A stretch of 64,000 bases of DNA from Flaccisagitta enflata (lineage: Eukaryota > Chaetognatha > Sagittoidea > Aphragmophora), in assembly GCA_965153355.1 (NCBI GenBank), contig OZ231127.1:52328001-52392000 (forward strand). Direction: 5' to 3'. The position numbers were made by a program, and so were the translations under genes. Shown piece after piece: positions 24,413 through 37,777 of the stretch (position 1 is the first letter of the stretch; each line of letters starts with the position of its first letter). The notes under the pieces were generated by a model that was given only the letters and a program-made list of their open reading frames with translations, made no database searches and was not told the DNA's origin.

Positions 24413-24599
24413 TGTCAAATTGCGCATTTTTGATGCTGCAGTCATGATTGTCTCTCTGTGTGAGTGAGCATGGGATGGAGTATGGTATGGAATTATGGAT
24501 AGGGGTTGCCCATCCGACCCCAACGATATTGTGACCCCGCGTCACTTGTTACATCTACCTTTGTTTATGTCTATCATTTTGAATGCGTGTGTCTGTTAT

Positions 24600-24619
24600 T
24601 GTGTGTGTGCATGTGTGTG

Positions 24620-24707
<88 letters not shown>
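24600..24707 (+). repeat. (GT)n microsatellite
   Basis: Pure GT after a TGTGTGCATGTGTGTGCATG lead. Confidence 0.97.
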
Positions 24708-24709
<2 letters not shown>

Positions 24710-25017
24710 GAGGCTCGTTTCAAGAAACACTGGGTCAACTTCACAAAATGATATATACCGTAGGCTCGCACTTACCAGGCAGTTGTATGACAGCTTGAAG
24801 AACGCTTCTTTTAATTTTCTAAGTAACAACATTTCACATGATCACGTTCGCGGTCTACCAGACCTTTGTTCTCTCTCCTGTAAATACATGATACGTTTTC
24901 AAATGTCTCTTTCTGTCTGTTACTCTAGCGCTCTATCTTTGTCTATGTTTGTCTCTGTCTTGATCTCTGTCTGTGTGTCTCTGGTTATGTCTGTGTGTCT
25001 CTACCTAGATATGTTTT

Positions 25018-25165
<148 letters not shown>

Positions 25166-25632
25166 ACTTTAGATCTTGAGAGAGATCGTTCTGCTACTGT
25201 GATCGACGGAGCAGTTGTGTAGAGGACTTCGACGGGCGGCTTTGCAGTTTTCGTGCTCTACTTTAAAATTCAAGGTGCACATGTGGACGCGCTTATAATG
25301 ATAATCATTCCATCGCAAAAAAAATAAAAAAATAAAAAAATAAAAAACTGGCAACAGAATGCATCAAGAATCTCTTAACTGGTGAAATTTGGTAGTGCAC
25401 AAATCTACATGTTCATTCGACGACTAAAGAATTACATGATGTAACCTCTTGTCACTTTTAATTGCATTTGGGTTAGAGAATCATGACATAATCTCTCATA
25501 GTCAAAACCACATAATCTTTTTGCGGCTGTTATTCCTAGACGGCTCTTTCCAGCAAGCTGAAACTTATATCATATACAGAGCGTGTAAGAATCTTACTAT
25601 TTACAGAGTTATTTTTACCTTGTTGCTTTTAC

Positions 25633-25676
25633 AGTGAAACTCGGTTATTCCGCACCTCTGAAAGATCCTTTACTGT
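25633..25676 (+). mobile_element. Possible internally deleted pogo-like element
   Basis: CAGTGAAACTCGGTTATTCC is preceded by TA, and 44 bp later TTTACTG is followed by TA. The start is typical of pogo/Tigger ends. The length leaves nothing but ends, so it could be chance. Confidence 0.3.
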
Positions 25677-25879
25677 ACATCTATGGTAATCGACACTTAC
25701 ATGACACCTGTCATGAAAAAAAAAATTTTCAACAAAAACCGGGGCTTTCAAAAGCTATTTTTTTCGTAAAATCTCAAAACACTACATTTGACCCTGGATT
25801 TGCCTTGGACACAACTTGAACATGCCCTCACATCATTTTCGATATTTCTTTAATGACGCTACATGACTGTATTCATCCC

Positions 25880-26445
25880 TTAAGCATGCAAATACAAAAG
25901 AACATGTTTATGAGCATAGATGCTCATGTGTGAGGGTGATTTTTGAGCATTTTAGCTCATTTAGCTCACTTAGCTCAGTCTTTTTTTCTGATTTCAAATG
26001 CAATAAATAATCAAATATATTGATAGATGTTTAAGCAAGCAAATACAAGAAAGCATGTCAATGAGCAGAGCTGCTTATCTTTGAGGGTAATTTTAAATAT
26101 TCTAGCTTATTTAGCTCATTTAGCTTGCTCTTTTTTTTTCTGATTTCAAAACCGATAAATAAATAGATGTTTTGATTTAAGCATGCAAATACAAAAAAGC
26201 ATCTCAGTAAGCATAGCTGGTTATGTAGTTGAATGATTCTGAATATTTCAGCTCATCTAGCTCATTTGGCTCAGTCCTATTTTTCTCTGATTTTCAGTGC
26301 AACCACTATATACAATTGCTCTTAATTTATTCTAACAAATAAAAAGTTGCAATGACTGAAAACAAAAGCTTGGTGAAAAGTGAACAACGCTTACAACTTT
26401 TTTCCTCACGGCGACAGCCGCCATTACTGGTATCACTGCGTCGGG
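25880..26445 (-). repeat. Repeat C, inverted copy, tandem and exon-like parts (C3)
   Basis: It is the reverse complement of 14176-14735. Three units carry TTTAGCTCATTTAGCTCA and AAGCATGCAAATACAA steps, followed by the intron-like part (CTGATTTTCAGTGCAA). It ends at 26398-26445 with the counterpart of the candidate exon end (minus strand ATACCAGTAATGGCGGCTG, then TCGCCGTGAGG, before GTTGTAAGC). Upstream of that, similarity to the 14069 exon is lost, so this copy has no matching start codon. Confidence 0.82.
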
Positions 26446-26459
26446 CATTATTCTATTGG

Positions 26460-26622
26460 CGGTGATATCACTTCAGAGACATCGTATGTATGGTAGTGTG
26501 ATACTAAAGCGATAAACATCAGTTTTGGGATCACATACATACTGACTATTTTCCAACAAATACATGTATGTGATCCCAAAACTGATGTTTATCGCGGTGA
26601 TATCCCTCTACCATTTTTCAGT
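26460..26622. repeat. Foldback with 32-nt perfect arms
   Basis: Arms at 26509-26540 and 26564-26595 are exact reverse complements (GCGATAAACATCAGTTTTGG and so on), separated by 23 bp. Similarity continues outward imperfectly (GATATC..CTACCAT on both sides) to about 26465 and 26615. It resembles a small foldback or miniature inverted-repeat element. No target duplication is evident. Confidence 0.85.
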
Positions 26623-26692
26623 AACTTGTTGCAACGAGTACGTCCATATGCCAGTATGACGGTCCGCCTCGCATCGTTATTGACATTGTTGC

Positions 26693-27001
26693 ATGGAACA
26701 ACTCAGACAACGCATCAAATTGCACTTCAAAACTTGCAGGTGTATTAACTACTATTGGCAGCTAGCTTGGGCCCATCTGAATTCGTCGGTCAATACGAAC
26801 ACTATCACTTTTCTACGGCTTCATGAATCTGCTTTGTCGGCACTTGAAATATGTAATCTGTCAAGTAGCGGCTCTTTCACTCTCTTTAAGAGTTTGAATT
26901 ATTATCGTTTGTCTTTTCGTTCGCCTTTTTCATCCTTCACCCCAAAAAGTTATGGCTTCCTCAAAGCGACTGACTTATGGGCAAATAAGCCCCTTTTCTA
27001 A
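26693..27001 (+). other. Unsupported open frame after the foldback
   Basis: A 102-codon ATG-started frame (MEQLRQRIKLHFK...). I recognise no family. GCAG/GTGTAT at 26738 could be a weak donor. Listed only because it is one of few non-repeat frames here. Confidence 0.15.
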
Positions 27002-27128
27002 AATGAACCTTATTTAGGGAGTTAACGATTTTTTAAAAGAGGTTGTAAAGTGAAGAGAGCATTTACGGTCTCGTCTCTCAGCTCCTCTCCCCTTTTAAGT
27101 TTCGTCTTTATGGACAAAACCCGGGAGT

Positions 27129-27234
<106 letters not shown>

Positions 27235-27775
27235 AGGCACGTCTTTCAACAGTATTGTGCTTTTTGACAAGTTATTCAAATCACTTTGCTGCTTTTACTA
27301 CATCTTTTACGATGTCGGGGTCCAACTGAGTGAAGTGGGGAGTGAGTTGGGAGATCTGAGACGGAATTCAAAGCATGGGAGCAGTTTGGAAATATTCATT
27401 ATTGCATTTGCGGATGTCGGTCCAGTAGTATCCTTATAAGCTTATTTCATTTCATTTTTTTTCTTTCTTTTCAGCGTTTTTTCCCTTCATTATCTCAAGT
27501 GCATGCTGCATACTCACGCAACTATGTGCACTGCACTGCAGCCTTGTCCTTACTCTTGGTGGTGATTTAGGCAATGCTGATGAATTTCGATTCCCTATCC
27601 ACTGAAACAATTCGCAGTGCATCGAAGACTTTGAGCCATTTTAACATTTTTAAAACATTTTAAAAGTGATCAAATTCCATCAACCCTCGATTTTTTAAAC
27701 CATTTTCTTCCTAGATTGCTAACGAGGTGTTTATGTATGAGGAAGAAAGAGACATCGGGGGAGAGCTAGAAGAAG

Positions 27776-27895
27776 GAGAGAAAGAAAGAAAGAAAGAAAG
27801 AAAGAATGAATGAATGAATGAATGAATGAATGAATGAATGAATGAATGAATGAATGAATGAATGAAAGAAAGAAAGAACGAAAGAAGAAAAGAAA
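27776..27895 (+). repeat. (GAAA)n-(GAAT)n-(GAAA)n block
   Basis: GAAA units, then about fifteen GAAT units (27806-27865), then GAAA/GAAC. It has the same unit types as 17023-17420. DNA at 27233-27775 is unassigned. Confidence 0.95.
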
Positions 27896-28078
27896 GACGA
27901 CAAACGAAAAGAGAATATAACTTCTTGAATAAGAATGGGTGGGACCGAGGGAGTCACTAGAATCTACTTCAATGCTCATGGGCCCCGAACGTGCAAATTA
28001 CGTATGTGTGCATCAGTGCGTGTGCGCGCGTCGCATTGACAATCGCAAACGAGAATGTGTGAAAGCGCGCGCGGCCTG

Positions 28079-28234
<156 letters not shown>

Positions 28235-28330
28235 GTTGATAGTTCCTACTGTGACGTTAAGTTGAATAAGACGTTTTAACCCTTTTCAGTAACAAAAACC
28301 TTTTGAGGAAAAGGAGAACTCACGTTGCTA

Positions 28331-28331
<1 letters not shown>

Positions 28332-28427
<96 letters not shown>
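28332..28427 (+). repeat. (GA)n microsatellite
   Basis: Pure GA. It is followed by GTGTTCTGTGAGTT occurring twice (28437-28463). 28464-29500 is unassigned unique-looking DNA. Confidence 0.97.
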
Positions 28428-28429
<2 letters not shown>

Positions 28430-29469
28430 GTGAGTAGTGTTCTGTGAGTTGTGTTCTGTGAGTTATGGATGAAGACAGAAAGCGTTGGGGCGAGGAGGCA
28501 TGTCATCGTAGATCAAGTTGAATTGTTTAAATACGTTTGAGAATACTTTGGAATATTAAGGACACGATCGTGATTTCTCGTGTGTGTGTTTTTTTTTTTT
28601 TTTTTTCTGCTCCTGGAACTGTATGGCAAGTGCATGTGTAACTGTAAGAAGCAACGGCTAAAATAACCCAGTTTTGAGCACCTTTAAGAATTGTTTAGCT
28701 AGTAGAATAACCGACGGCCTGAGCAACGTACTTCACCGAACACGGTCATGAAGAATCGAATTAACAAGTTAATATTCATATTGCTTCTTAAAAAATAAAT
28801 CCAATAATCGCGATTTGATTCTTTCGCTAAGTTCTTATTTATAATTTTAAAATGCTTACACTGTGTCTCCAGCTTTGGAATTGGTGTTAAACCGTAACCG
28901 AACTATTTAAGGGCGGCCAAGGGGACAATGATACCCCGCCCAAGTGCCGCCTACCAGCCGTTAAAAGCGTACCCGAGAAAACGTGAAAATTATGGTGGCT
29001 CAGGTTGCATAAGCAAATTTACCTACCTCACCTGTCACTATAAACATTTGGGAAATATCTGTCATGTCAATTCTATGTTATATTTCTTGTTTTAGTTTAC
29101 AGACGATTGTCGCACACCTGTAGAGTGTAGACTCGGCAAGAATTAGGATTAAGCGGGATTATGTCTCTTATTCCTGAGAAGCTAACTCCAGTTGAGTGTC
29201 GCCTCATCTTCAACTTTGGATGGAATAATGAATATTCAATGAAGTTGGGAGTAAAAAAAGGCCTTCGGGCTTGAATAAAAGACAGGAAAGAAAATGCCTG
29301 GAAATAGAAAAAAAAGGTCTGGCGAGAGTTCCAGGATGAAAATGGTCGAAATGACGCAGATGTTTACAACGAAATGTGGAATCTTCTTCAATTGGTCGTG
29401 TCTGTCAATTGATTGTCGGTCACGCAAATCATAAAAATCCTCCCGGCGCACCTATTAGCCTGTTTGTCC

Positions 29470-29680
29470 TTGTTTTTCTCTCTTTATTTTTTTTTTTCTC
29501 TCTTTCTCTACTTTTTCTTTTCAGTCTTCTTCTTCTTTTCCTTCTTCATCTTCTTCTACTTGTTCGTCTTCTTCGTCTTCTTCGTCTTTTTCGTCTTCTT
29601 CTTTTTCTTCTTCTTCTTTTTCTCCCTCTTCTTTTTCTCCTTCTTCTTCTTTGTCTTTTTGTTCTTCTCTTTGCGTACAA
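29470..29680 (+). repeat. Degenerate CTT/TTC pyrimidine tract
   Basis: About 210 bp of CTT, CTTTTT and CTTCGTCTT variants, almost free of purines except G in GTC steps. Confidence 0.9.
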
Positions 29681-29803
29681 ATTGATTAGTTCAAGTGTCT
29701 GTAAGAGCTGTTTGTAAAAGATGTACTTGTTAAAATGAGTTATAATTTTGAAATTTGACCTACCGGGAGAAGCAAAAGGAGGAGGGAGAAAGAGAAGAGA
29801 GGA

Positions 29804-29960
29804 TTGAACCGACTCAGAATCAGAATTGTTGGAATTCCTTTGAAAGTATCTCTTTATGCAGACGAAATCCTCGTTGACGGTTTTAATATGATAAATTCCT
29901 CCCTTTTGCCAGAATTATTAGTTTTTTTTTTTCAAAAGATTGCAGTAAAAACATCGCAAG
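29804..29960 (+). pseudogene. Remnant of LINE reverse transcriptase (YADD-box region)
   Basis: The frame reads ..VGIPLKVSLYADEILVD.., then SSLLPELL..FFFQKIAVKTS. The GI-x-x-KxSLYADD-x-L pattern followed about 15 residues later by a P-x-L-L helix is the catalytic palm region of L1/Tx1-type LINE reverse transcriptases. Here the box is YADE, so the second catalytic Asp is replaced. The reading lacks its upstream palm motifs and ends in a CT array (29985-30009). It is a short, inactive fragment. Assignment rests on motif recognition only. Confidence 0.45.
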
Positions 29961-29974
29961 CTCTAACCTCACTT

Positions 29975-29979
<5 letters not shown>

Positions 29980-30011
<32 letters not shown>

Positions 30012-30012
30012 C
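29980..30012 (+). repeat. (CT)n microsatellite
   Basis: Short pure CT array after the reverse-transcriptase remnant. Confidence 0.93.
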
Positions 30013-30388
30013 TTTTTTTTCCCATCCATATTTTTTTTTCACTTTCTCCGTCGAGTGATAAATGATAAATGACTCACGTCTGGGTTCAACTTTCCTCGTT
30101 TTTCTTTTACCTTCAGTCTCTCCTTTCAGTCTCACCCTTCAGTCTCTCCTCCACTATTTCAATGTTTCTCTCTTCTGGAATCTCTTTGGCTAGAACCTTG
30201 TATGGAAACATAACCGACTTGGGAAATCATCGCATTGGCAACGATGCTTTCATTCAAATCTTAAAGATGGACTGGTCTAGCCTCTAACCTAACAGATGGA
30301 TTAACCTAGTCTCAACTAGAGACACTACAGATCTCTCGTTGAAAGATTCAACCTCATCTAACTTTCCCTTTTCCCTTTGAATTAATCT

Positions 30389-30568
30389 ATGACGATCAAA
30401 ATCCTTCTCCTCTTTGCAATTTTGCTGTCATCCAGGTTTGTGCAGTCGTTTCATGTATACCTAAATTTATCCGATGGTTCTGTTATCCATTTATTTTTAC
30501 TCACGCTGTCAATTCTAAAGGAAGGGCAAAGTCTAAGTGCTGTTGCTGCAGTAAAATCGATAAAAGGA
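30389..30568 (+). CDS. Candidate first exon, signal-peptide-like
   Basis: The ATG at 30389 opens 60 codons that end exactly at a GTGAGT donor (30569, phase 0). The start MTIKILLLFAILLSSRF is a typical signal peptide with a likely cut after VQS (residue 20). The remainder (FHVYLNLSDGSVIHLF and following) has a second hydrophobic stretch and one possible N-glycosylation site (NLS). I recognise no family. In the genomic reading a stop follows two codons after the donor. Without the intron it would be a 62-residue small protein. Upstream 30010-30388 is pyrimidine-rich and could be promoter or leader. Confidence 0.3.
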
Positions 30569-30599
30569 GTGAGTTGAGGGATTGAATTGATGAAGCTGT

Positions 30600-31590
30600 T
30601 TTCGAAGTAGCTGTAAGGAATATGAATGTTAGGAATATGAAATAGTCAGCCACGCTTATCAATCGGTTCCTTAGTATCTTGTCCCTAGCAAAGCTTTAGT
30701 ATAGTATTTACTGCCCCCACTCACCCGGACTTTTTTTGTGTTGACAGCACTGTTTCCTTTTTTCTCTCAAGAAAAAAGAACTTGCGAAAGCGCACACGCA
30801 TATATGTAAATGAAAACTCACTGACGAAAACTTATTTTCAACGTTTTGTCTTAAAACTCAAGCATGATAGGTCTGCATCGGTCTGCGACTTTCTTGTCCG
30901 CGTCCACGCTGTTGTTCAAATTGAGTTAGCTTTAGTTGCAATCAGAAATAGGGTGAAGCGCGTCAAAAAGCCAAGACCCGACTCAATTGAAATCGGTTAT
31001 TGATGCGTAAAACTAGTTGGCAACGCGAAGAACCTAACCAAGGTTTAATTGGTGCCATGGGGTACATAATCGGGGAGCAACTATGGAAGCCTGGTTCGGG
31101 CAATGAAGTTTGCAGGGGGAAGTGGGAGCTTGTGGGATAGACAGGAGGACTGAGGAGATAATGTTTGAAACGTTATCGACGAAATATGTACAGCGGAAAT
31201 ATGTACAGCGATTAGAAATGAATATGAAAGGAGGAATCATATTCATAGCTTTGCAGAAATGACGAAAGGACTTAACGGACATGTGAGCCTTGAGGGTTGT
31301 TTCCACATTTGCAAAACCATGAATGAAGGCTAAGCAACAAGTATTCTAGAGTGAGCCAACCAAACTAGAGAAAGAGAATGATGAGGTTCAGAGGAGTTTC
31401 CTCGGTCCAACTCGACGAGGTTAGAAGGATGAGCGGCTTTTACGATGGGTCGTGCACGAGCCTAATCGTATGCAAATGAGAGCAAAACGACACTTTTCAT
31501 TTTTCATTCTTCAACCCGACTCTCATATTTGCCTCTCTGTTTCACTCTCTGTTTCTCTCTGTCTCTCTATGTCTCTCTTTGTCTCTCTCT
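30600..31590. other. Unassigned DNA
   Basis: Mixed composition. Open frames at 30782-31003 and 31034-31306 show no family signature. AAATATGTACAGCG occurs twice close together (31183, 31198). Confidence 0.4.
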
Positions 31591-31594
31591 CGCT

Positions 31595-31603
31595 CTCTCT
31601 ATC

Positions 31604-31654
<51 letters not shown>
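31595..31654 (+). repeat. (CT)n microsatellite
   Basis: Pure CT after degenerate CTCTGTTTCTCT. Confidence 0.96.
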
Positions 31655-31658
<4 letters not shown>

Positions 31659-33165
31659 TTTATAAAAACAGTGTGCCTTTCCAGTCGTTTTCTCATTTCT
31701 CACAATTTTGCCCTTAATTCCTGAGTCATTTTCTTTATCCAAGAGTCCAGATATCGTGTTCTTAGGTTTATCAGGGTTTTCAGGTTTTTCAGTTCACCGC
31801 TTGAATTTCCAGAATCCTAAAAAATCTTTTTTCAATTTTTTCTGACCCTTTGGCGTGGAAACCAAGTTTTTTTTTTCTGATCTTCCATGCTTTCTTTCCT
31901 TCATTATTTTCTATTCTTTAAGTCGGCTACCCTCACTAAAGTATCTGTCTATTTGATTTAGATCTGCTTTTTCGATCAATGATGGAAAGAGGCTGGGAAA
32001 TGGGGAAGAAAAAAATACTTGAAGGGGGGCGGCGGCTTTTAAAATGATGTTTTTTCTTCGATTTATCGTATTTTTCTCTCTACTGAATTATTCTAATGGG
32101 GATTTATGTAAACGCCAAATTTAAAAGCCCCCTTCTCTCTCACCATGTGTTACGTAGATGCTCTAAAAAGGGGATAATGACCTGTGATATTAGTAATCTG
32201 AGTTTTTATAAAAGTCTTAGTCCAATTTAAGTTCATATTGGTAACGCCTATTTTGATGAAGCCAGCCGCAATACAGTTGCAGCTGATTGGTTGAATGATT
32301 GGTTAATACATTTTTCTCTCAATCTTTTTTTTTCAACCAGTATGTGCTCGAATAATTCTTGCTGAGGTACAAACTTTAAAACAACTCAGGTAACAGACAA
32401 CGGATACCATCGACTCTTTAAATCGTTTTACTGTCATTTTCCTTCCCTCATTTTTTTTTCTTTTTTTGAAAGACCTCCTGTGCGATGGAGGCGCGGGCGG
32501 GCCACAGCCTCTTTTTCTCTCTATAGCTCCTTCCTTCCAGACTTTAATGAATGTTTTTCTTTCTTTCTCTCAATGAACTTTTTCCATCTCAGTTTCAACG
32601 AAAATTTCCCGATAATTTCCGTTCTTTTTTCTTACTTTGCCTAAGTTTTTTTTTCTCCTGTCGATTTACCTGAATTTTTAAAAGGTAAAGAAAAAGCAAG
32701 GAAAAAAAGTTGTTTTTTTTCCTTCAAACTAATGTTCGATTTTTTTCCCTCTGGCTTTCCCTCTGGCTGATTGAAATCAAGATTTTGATCCACAAATGCA
32801 CGTATATTCTTTTTTTCATATAATTTAACTCCATCTGTCTTTTTGGATTTTTTTTTAAACTTTTCTACTATTGAAAATCCTCCACCCAGCATCCGCAAAG
32901 ACTGAATAAAACTTAATTGAGAAGATATCGAGGTTTATATAATCTTGTATTTCAAATAGAAATTGAAGGCAAAAACCAAAAGGAAAAAAAAACAACGGAA
33001 AAGCTTCATCTGAGGGGAAAACGTGATGAAACTCTAATCAGCTCTGATCGAGTAACCGTGCCAAAATGTCTGCGACTTAACTGTGGGAAGAGTCTTATTT
33101 ATGTTGGTTCCAAATGAAAACAGTACATGAGGAGTAGAAGGTACCATTTTCAATTAAATACATCA
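31655..33165. other. Unassigned A/T-rich DNA
   Basis: T-rich stretches, no repeat ends and no supported exon. Open frames at 32641-32898 (minus) and 32917-33117 are Lys-rich from A runs. Confidence 0.45.
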
Positions 33166-33166
33166 T

Positions 33167-34860
<1,694 letters not shown>

Positions 34861-34879
34861 GGTCTGATGCCTGACAGAC

Positions 34880-35275
34880 TCCAGGCCACATATGTACTTC
34901 CTCCTCTTCTCCGTACTTCCTTCAGCCTCCCAGGAAACTATTTTCAGCCTGGAGGCCCATATCCTGCTCCTCGAGGCCTAAATTCAGCCTGAGGCCCAAC
35001 TCACTTGCGCTCCAAATCCCAATCCTAAGGCCCAGATTCCACTCTCTCTAATGACGGGGCCAAGACTGGGATTTGGGCCGAGGCTGGGAGATATGGGCTC
35101 AGGCTGAGAGAGCAGCCTGAGGCTGTGGAAGTGCGGAGGAGAAGGAGGAGGAGGAGAAATGTCATATGTGTGTGAGCACAGGGTCATCGACCCTTGGGGC
35201 CAAAGGCCCTGCCTCTCAACTTCACTCCTAATCCATTGAAGGAAACACAAACATGACTAATCTAACGCTTTTGGT
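34880..35275 (+). mobile_element. Decayed family B element (B6)
   Basis: The left-arm remnant is CCACATATGTACTTCCTCC. The core is a 20-bp-like motif in both orientations (AGGCCCAGATTCC before and GGGATTTGGGCCGAGGC after about 35060). The right arm at 35125-35220 has GGAGGAGAAATGTCATATG, GTCATCGACCCTTGGGGCC and CCCTGCC. The family tail is loosely kept (CTAACGCTTTTGGTGACG). Confidence 0.65.
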
Positions 35276-35572
35276 GACGATTTCACCTTCTTCTTTTCAG
35301 TATCTCCAAACCACTCCCCAAAATCTCCATTGCCACTTCACCAATACACCATCATAGTTTTTTTTCCTTTTCCAAGGCTTCAACTCATCCAATGACTTAA
35401 ATCACTTTTCCTCTGCTTTCTTCCAACATAACTCTATCATCACGTGACTGACACGACTTTCACATGACTTTAAAAAGGATTCTCTCATTTTTTAGTCTGC
35501 TTTTGTCCTAATTTCGGCGATCTCTCTTCGTTCAATAGACCAACAAACCATGGAATTTTTGTAGTCGCGCGC

Positions 35573-35744
35573 ACAGTATAGCCACGCTTTGGTCCGTCCG
35601 CCGTCCATAATGGTCACCATACATTTGGTTATTTTTGCAATTTTGCATCGCTCTTTCATGCCAAAGAACCTGTGTTTACCTATTTTTCTGCCCTCGCCCA
35701 CCCGCACGCGACCTTTTGGAGATTGCCATGTATGAAGCCTTGTT
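35573..35744 (+). mobile_element. Family A element (A6)
   Basis: Left side AGTCGCGCGCACAGTATAGC, then CACGCTTTGGTCCGTCCGCC. Right side GCCCACCCGCACGCGACC, GATTGCCATGTATGAAGCCT and TGTT. B7 follows immediately. Confidence 0.75.
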
Positions 35745-35747
35745 CAT

Positions 35748-36285
35748 CACTGCTCCTGGCCACCATGGTCTGGGCTTCTCTGCCGATTTGGCCGCTTCTT
35801 TTAAGCAGCTGTGGCCCTTAGGCCATGACTCCATGTTTTCTGCAGGAATTTCTACCTCCTTCTCCTTTCTCCTCCTTTCTCCTTTCCCATACTCCCCCCA
35901 GGCCCTCAAAATTCTCCAGGCTCTGAGACTCCCAGCCTTTGGAAGCTCATATACTCAGCTTCTTGAGGCTCAAATCCTGTGCTCCTAAGGTCTGAACCTC
36001 GCATCACTGCACACCTTCTAATGCAGAGTAGTTAAAATTTATCTTTTTTGAGGCCCAATTCAGCCTTATGATTTACAATAAGATTTTGGATTAAACAGGC
36101 TGGACATGGGCTTGATGCTGAGATATGGCTTATGTGGTGAATAGGAGGAGGAGAAGGAGGAGGAGAAATTTCTCTAGGGAAAAGGTAAGATGCTCATCAG
36201 CTGCTGCCTGCCTCTCAATCTTCAAACCACAACATAGTGAATATACTACAGGGCACAGTACTGCTGTTCATCTAACGCTTTTAGT
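35748..36285 (+). mobile_element. Decayed family B element (B7)
   Basis: Left arm AAGCAGCTGTGGCCCTTAGG, CCATGACTCC and GGAATTTCTACCTCCTTCTC. The core shows the familiar GAGGCTCAAATCC motif and its inverse further on. Right arm (36140-36215) GGAGGAGAAGGAGGAGGAG, AAATTTCTC and AGCTGCTGCCTGCC. Tail (to about 36285) CAATCTTCAAACCACAAC and CATCTAACGCTTTTAG. It is directly adjacent to A6's right end. Confidence 0.65.
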
Positions 36286-37300
36286 AATTTGTCTGTGTTT
36301 GACTATTGTTATTCAAAGAGAAGGTCTATTTTGCAGAGGGATAATGAGGCAAAAAGGCAACGTTTTCATCTAAACTAACCCCATTTGCAAACGAAAAGAG
36401 ATAGAAATACCGGATTGAAACCAAATCAAAGTATTTTCAAAGGGCTTTCTAACAACCTAGTCCTCCGAAAGAAAAATTATGTTCATCCCACGATCAAATG
36501 TCACCGTGATTTAAAAAATGCAAGTCAACCACCTATCTGCATCCTGGCCTTGATATTTTTTTTCTTCTCTCCAGCAAAGTATGAAATTACCCCGTTTACG
36601 CTCCTCTTCCATCCTCTTGTTGCTTCTATCTTTTATTTTCCCACTTCTTGATCTTCACCATCATCATCTCTTTCTGACTCCACCCCCTCCTCTTCTTGTT
36701 CCTGTTGCTCGATCATCTCTTCCACCTCCTCCTCCTCCTCCTCCTCCTCCTTCAACATCATCATCATCATCCACCCATGGAAGACTTTTTTTTCACGCTC
36801 GCGTATCTTTTTGCGAGCAGACGTTTCCGTTTGTTATATACGTACCTCCTTCTCCTCAATCTCCTCCTCCTCTTCCTCCTTCTCCTCCTGCAATGGTCTG
36901 CTCTTCCCTCTAATTCATCTTCTCCTCCCTCTTCCTCATCTTCTTCTTCTTCTTCATCTTCATCTTCTTTTTTCCCCCGTCGTCGTTATCATCATCAAAT
37001 AGTATTTGCTTCTTGCTTTTTTCCTTCTTTTTCTTTCTTTCTTTTTGCGAGAGTTGCTTTTCCCTGGTTGAAATATCGATCTCCGATCATGGCTGTTGAA
37101 TAAAAAAACTCTTTTAATCACACTTTCTCTTTCTGGTTGCCTTTCTCGTTGTTTTTTTCTACTGGCTGTATTTAGTATTTAATGTCACTTGCTCTTTTCT
37201 TTATTTTTCTTTCTTTCCGATACAACAATTTTCTTCAATGGATTGATCTCAGTCCCTTGAGATGCACTCCAGTACAGCGTTATTGTACCACTGACCATCT
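36286..37300. other. Unassigned; CTC/CTT-rich tract
   Basis: 36600-36985 is rich in TCCTCC/TTCTTC and CATCAT trinucleotides, giving Pro/Leu/Ser open frames. Nothing else is recognised. Confidence 0.5.
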
Positions 37301-37303
37301 CTA

Positions 37304-37361
<58 letters not shown>

Positions 37362-37580
37362 CAACTTATGTACTGCCAATTCGGCTCATGATTACAAACA
37401 AGATGCAAGGGCGATGCTTTAAATCAGCCATCGCGATCCATTCTGGCCTGCTCGTAAGTTAACACATCTGTATTTCTGTATGTGTGTCTTTATATCTTAT
37501 GTGCCTGTTTGGCAGATTGATAGAAGTTTCTGTTGATCTGTGAGCCTTTCTGATATGTCTGTCTGTCTGTCTAAATCTTT

Positions 37581-37649
<69 letters not shown>

Positions 37650-37726
37650 TGACATCTACAATATAAATGCCGCTCCCATAGACATGATTCTTTGTCTCGA
37701 GGATGTACATAAACCAGATATCTATC

Positions 37727-37775
<49 letters not shown>
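37300..37775 (+). repeat. Three (CT)n microsatellites
   Basis: Arrays at about 37303-37357, 37583-37650 and 37727-37774, separated by unique DNA. No gene. Confidence 0.95.

Positions 37776-37777
<2 letters not shown>

Noticed and set aside
35635-35988. 117-codon plus frame across 35.7 kb
   Set aside because: It reads through the right end of A6 and the left arm of B7.
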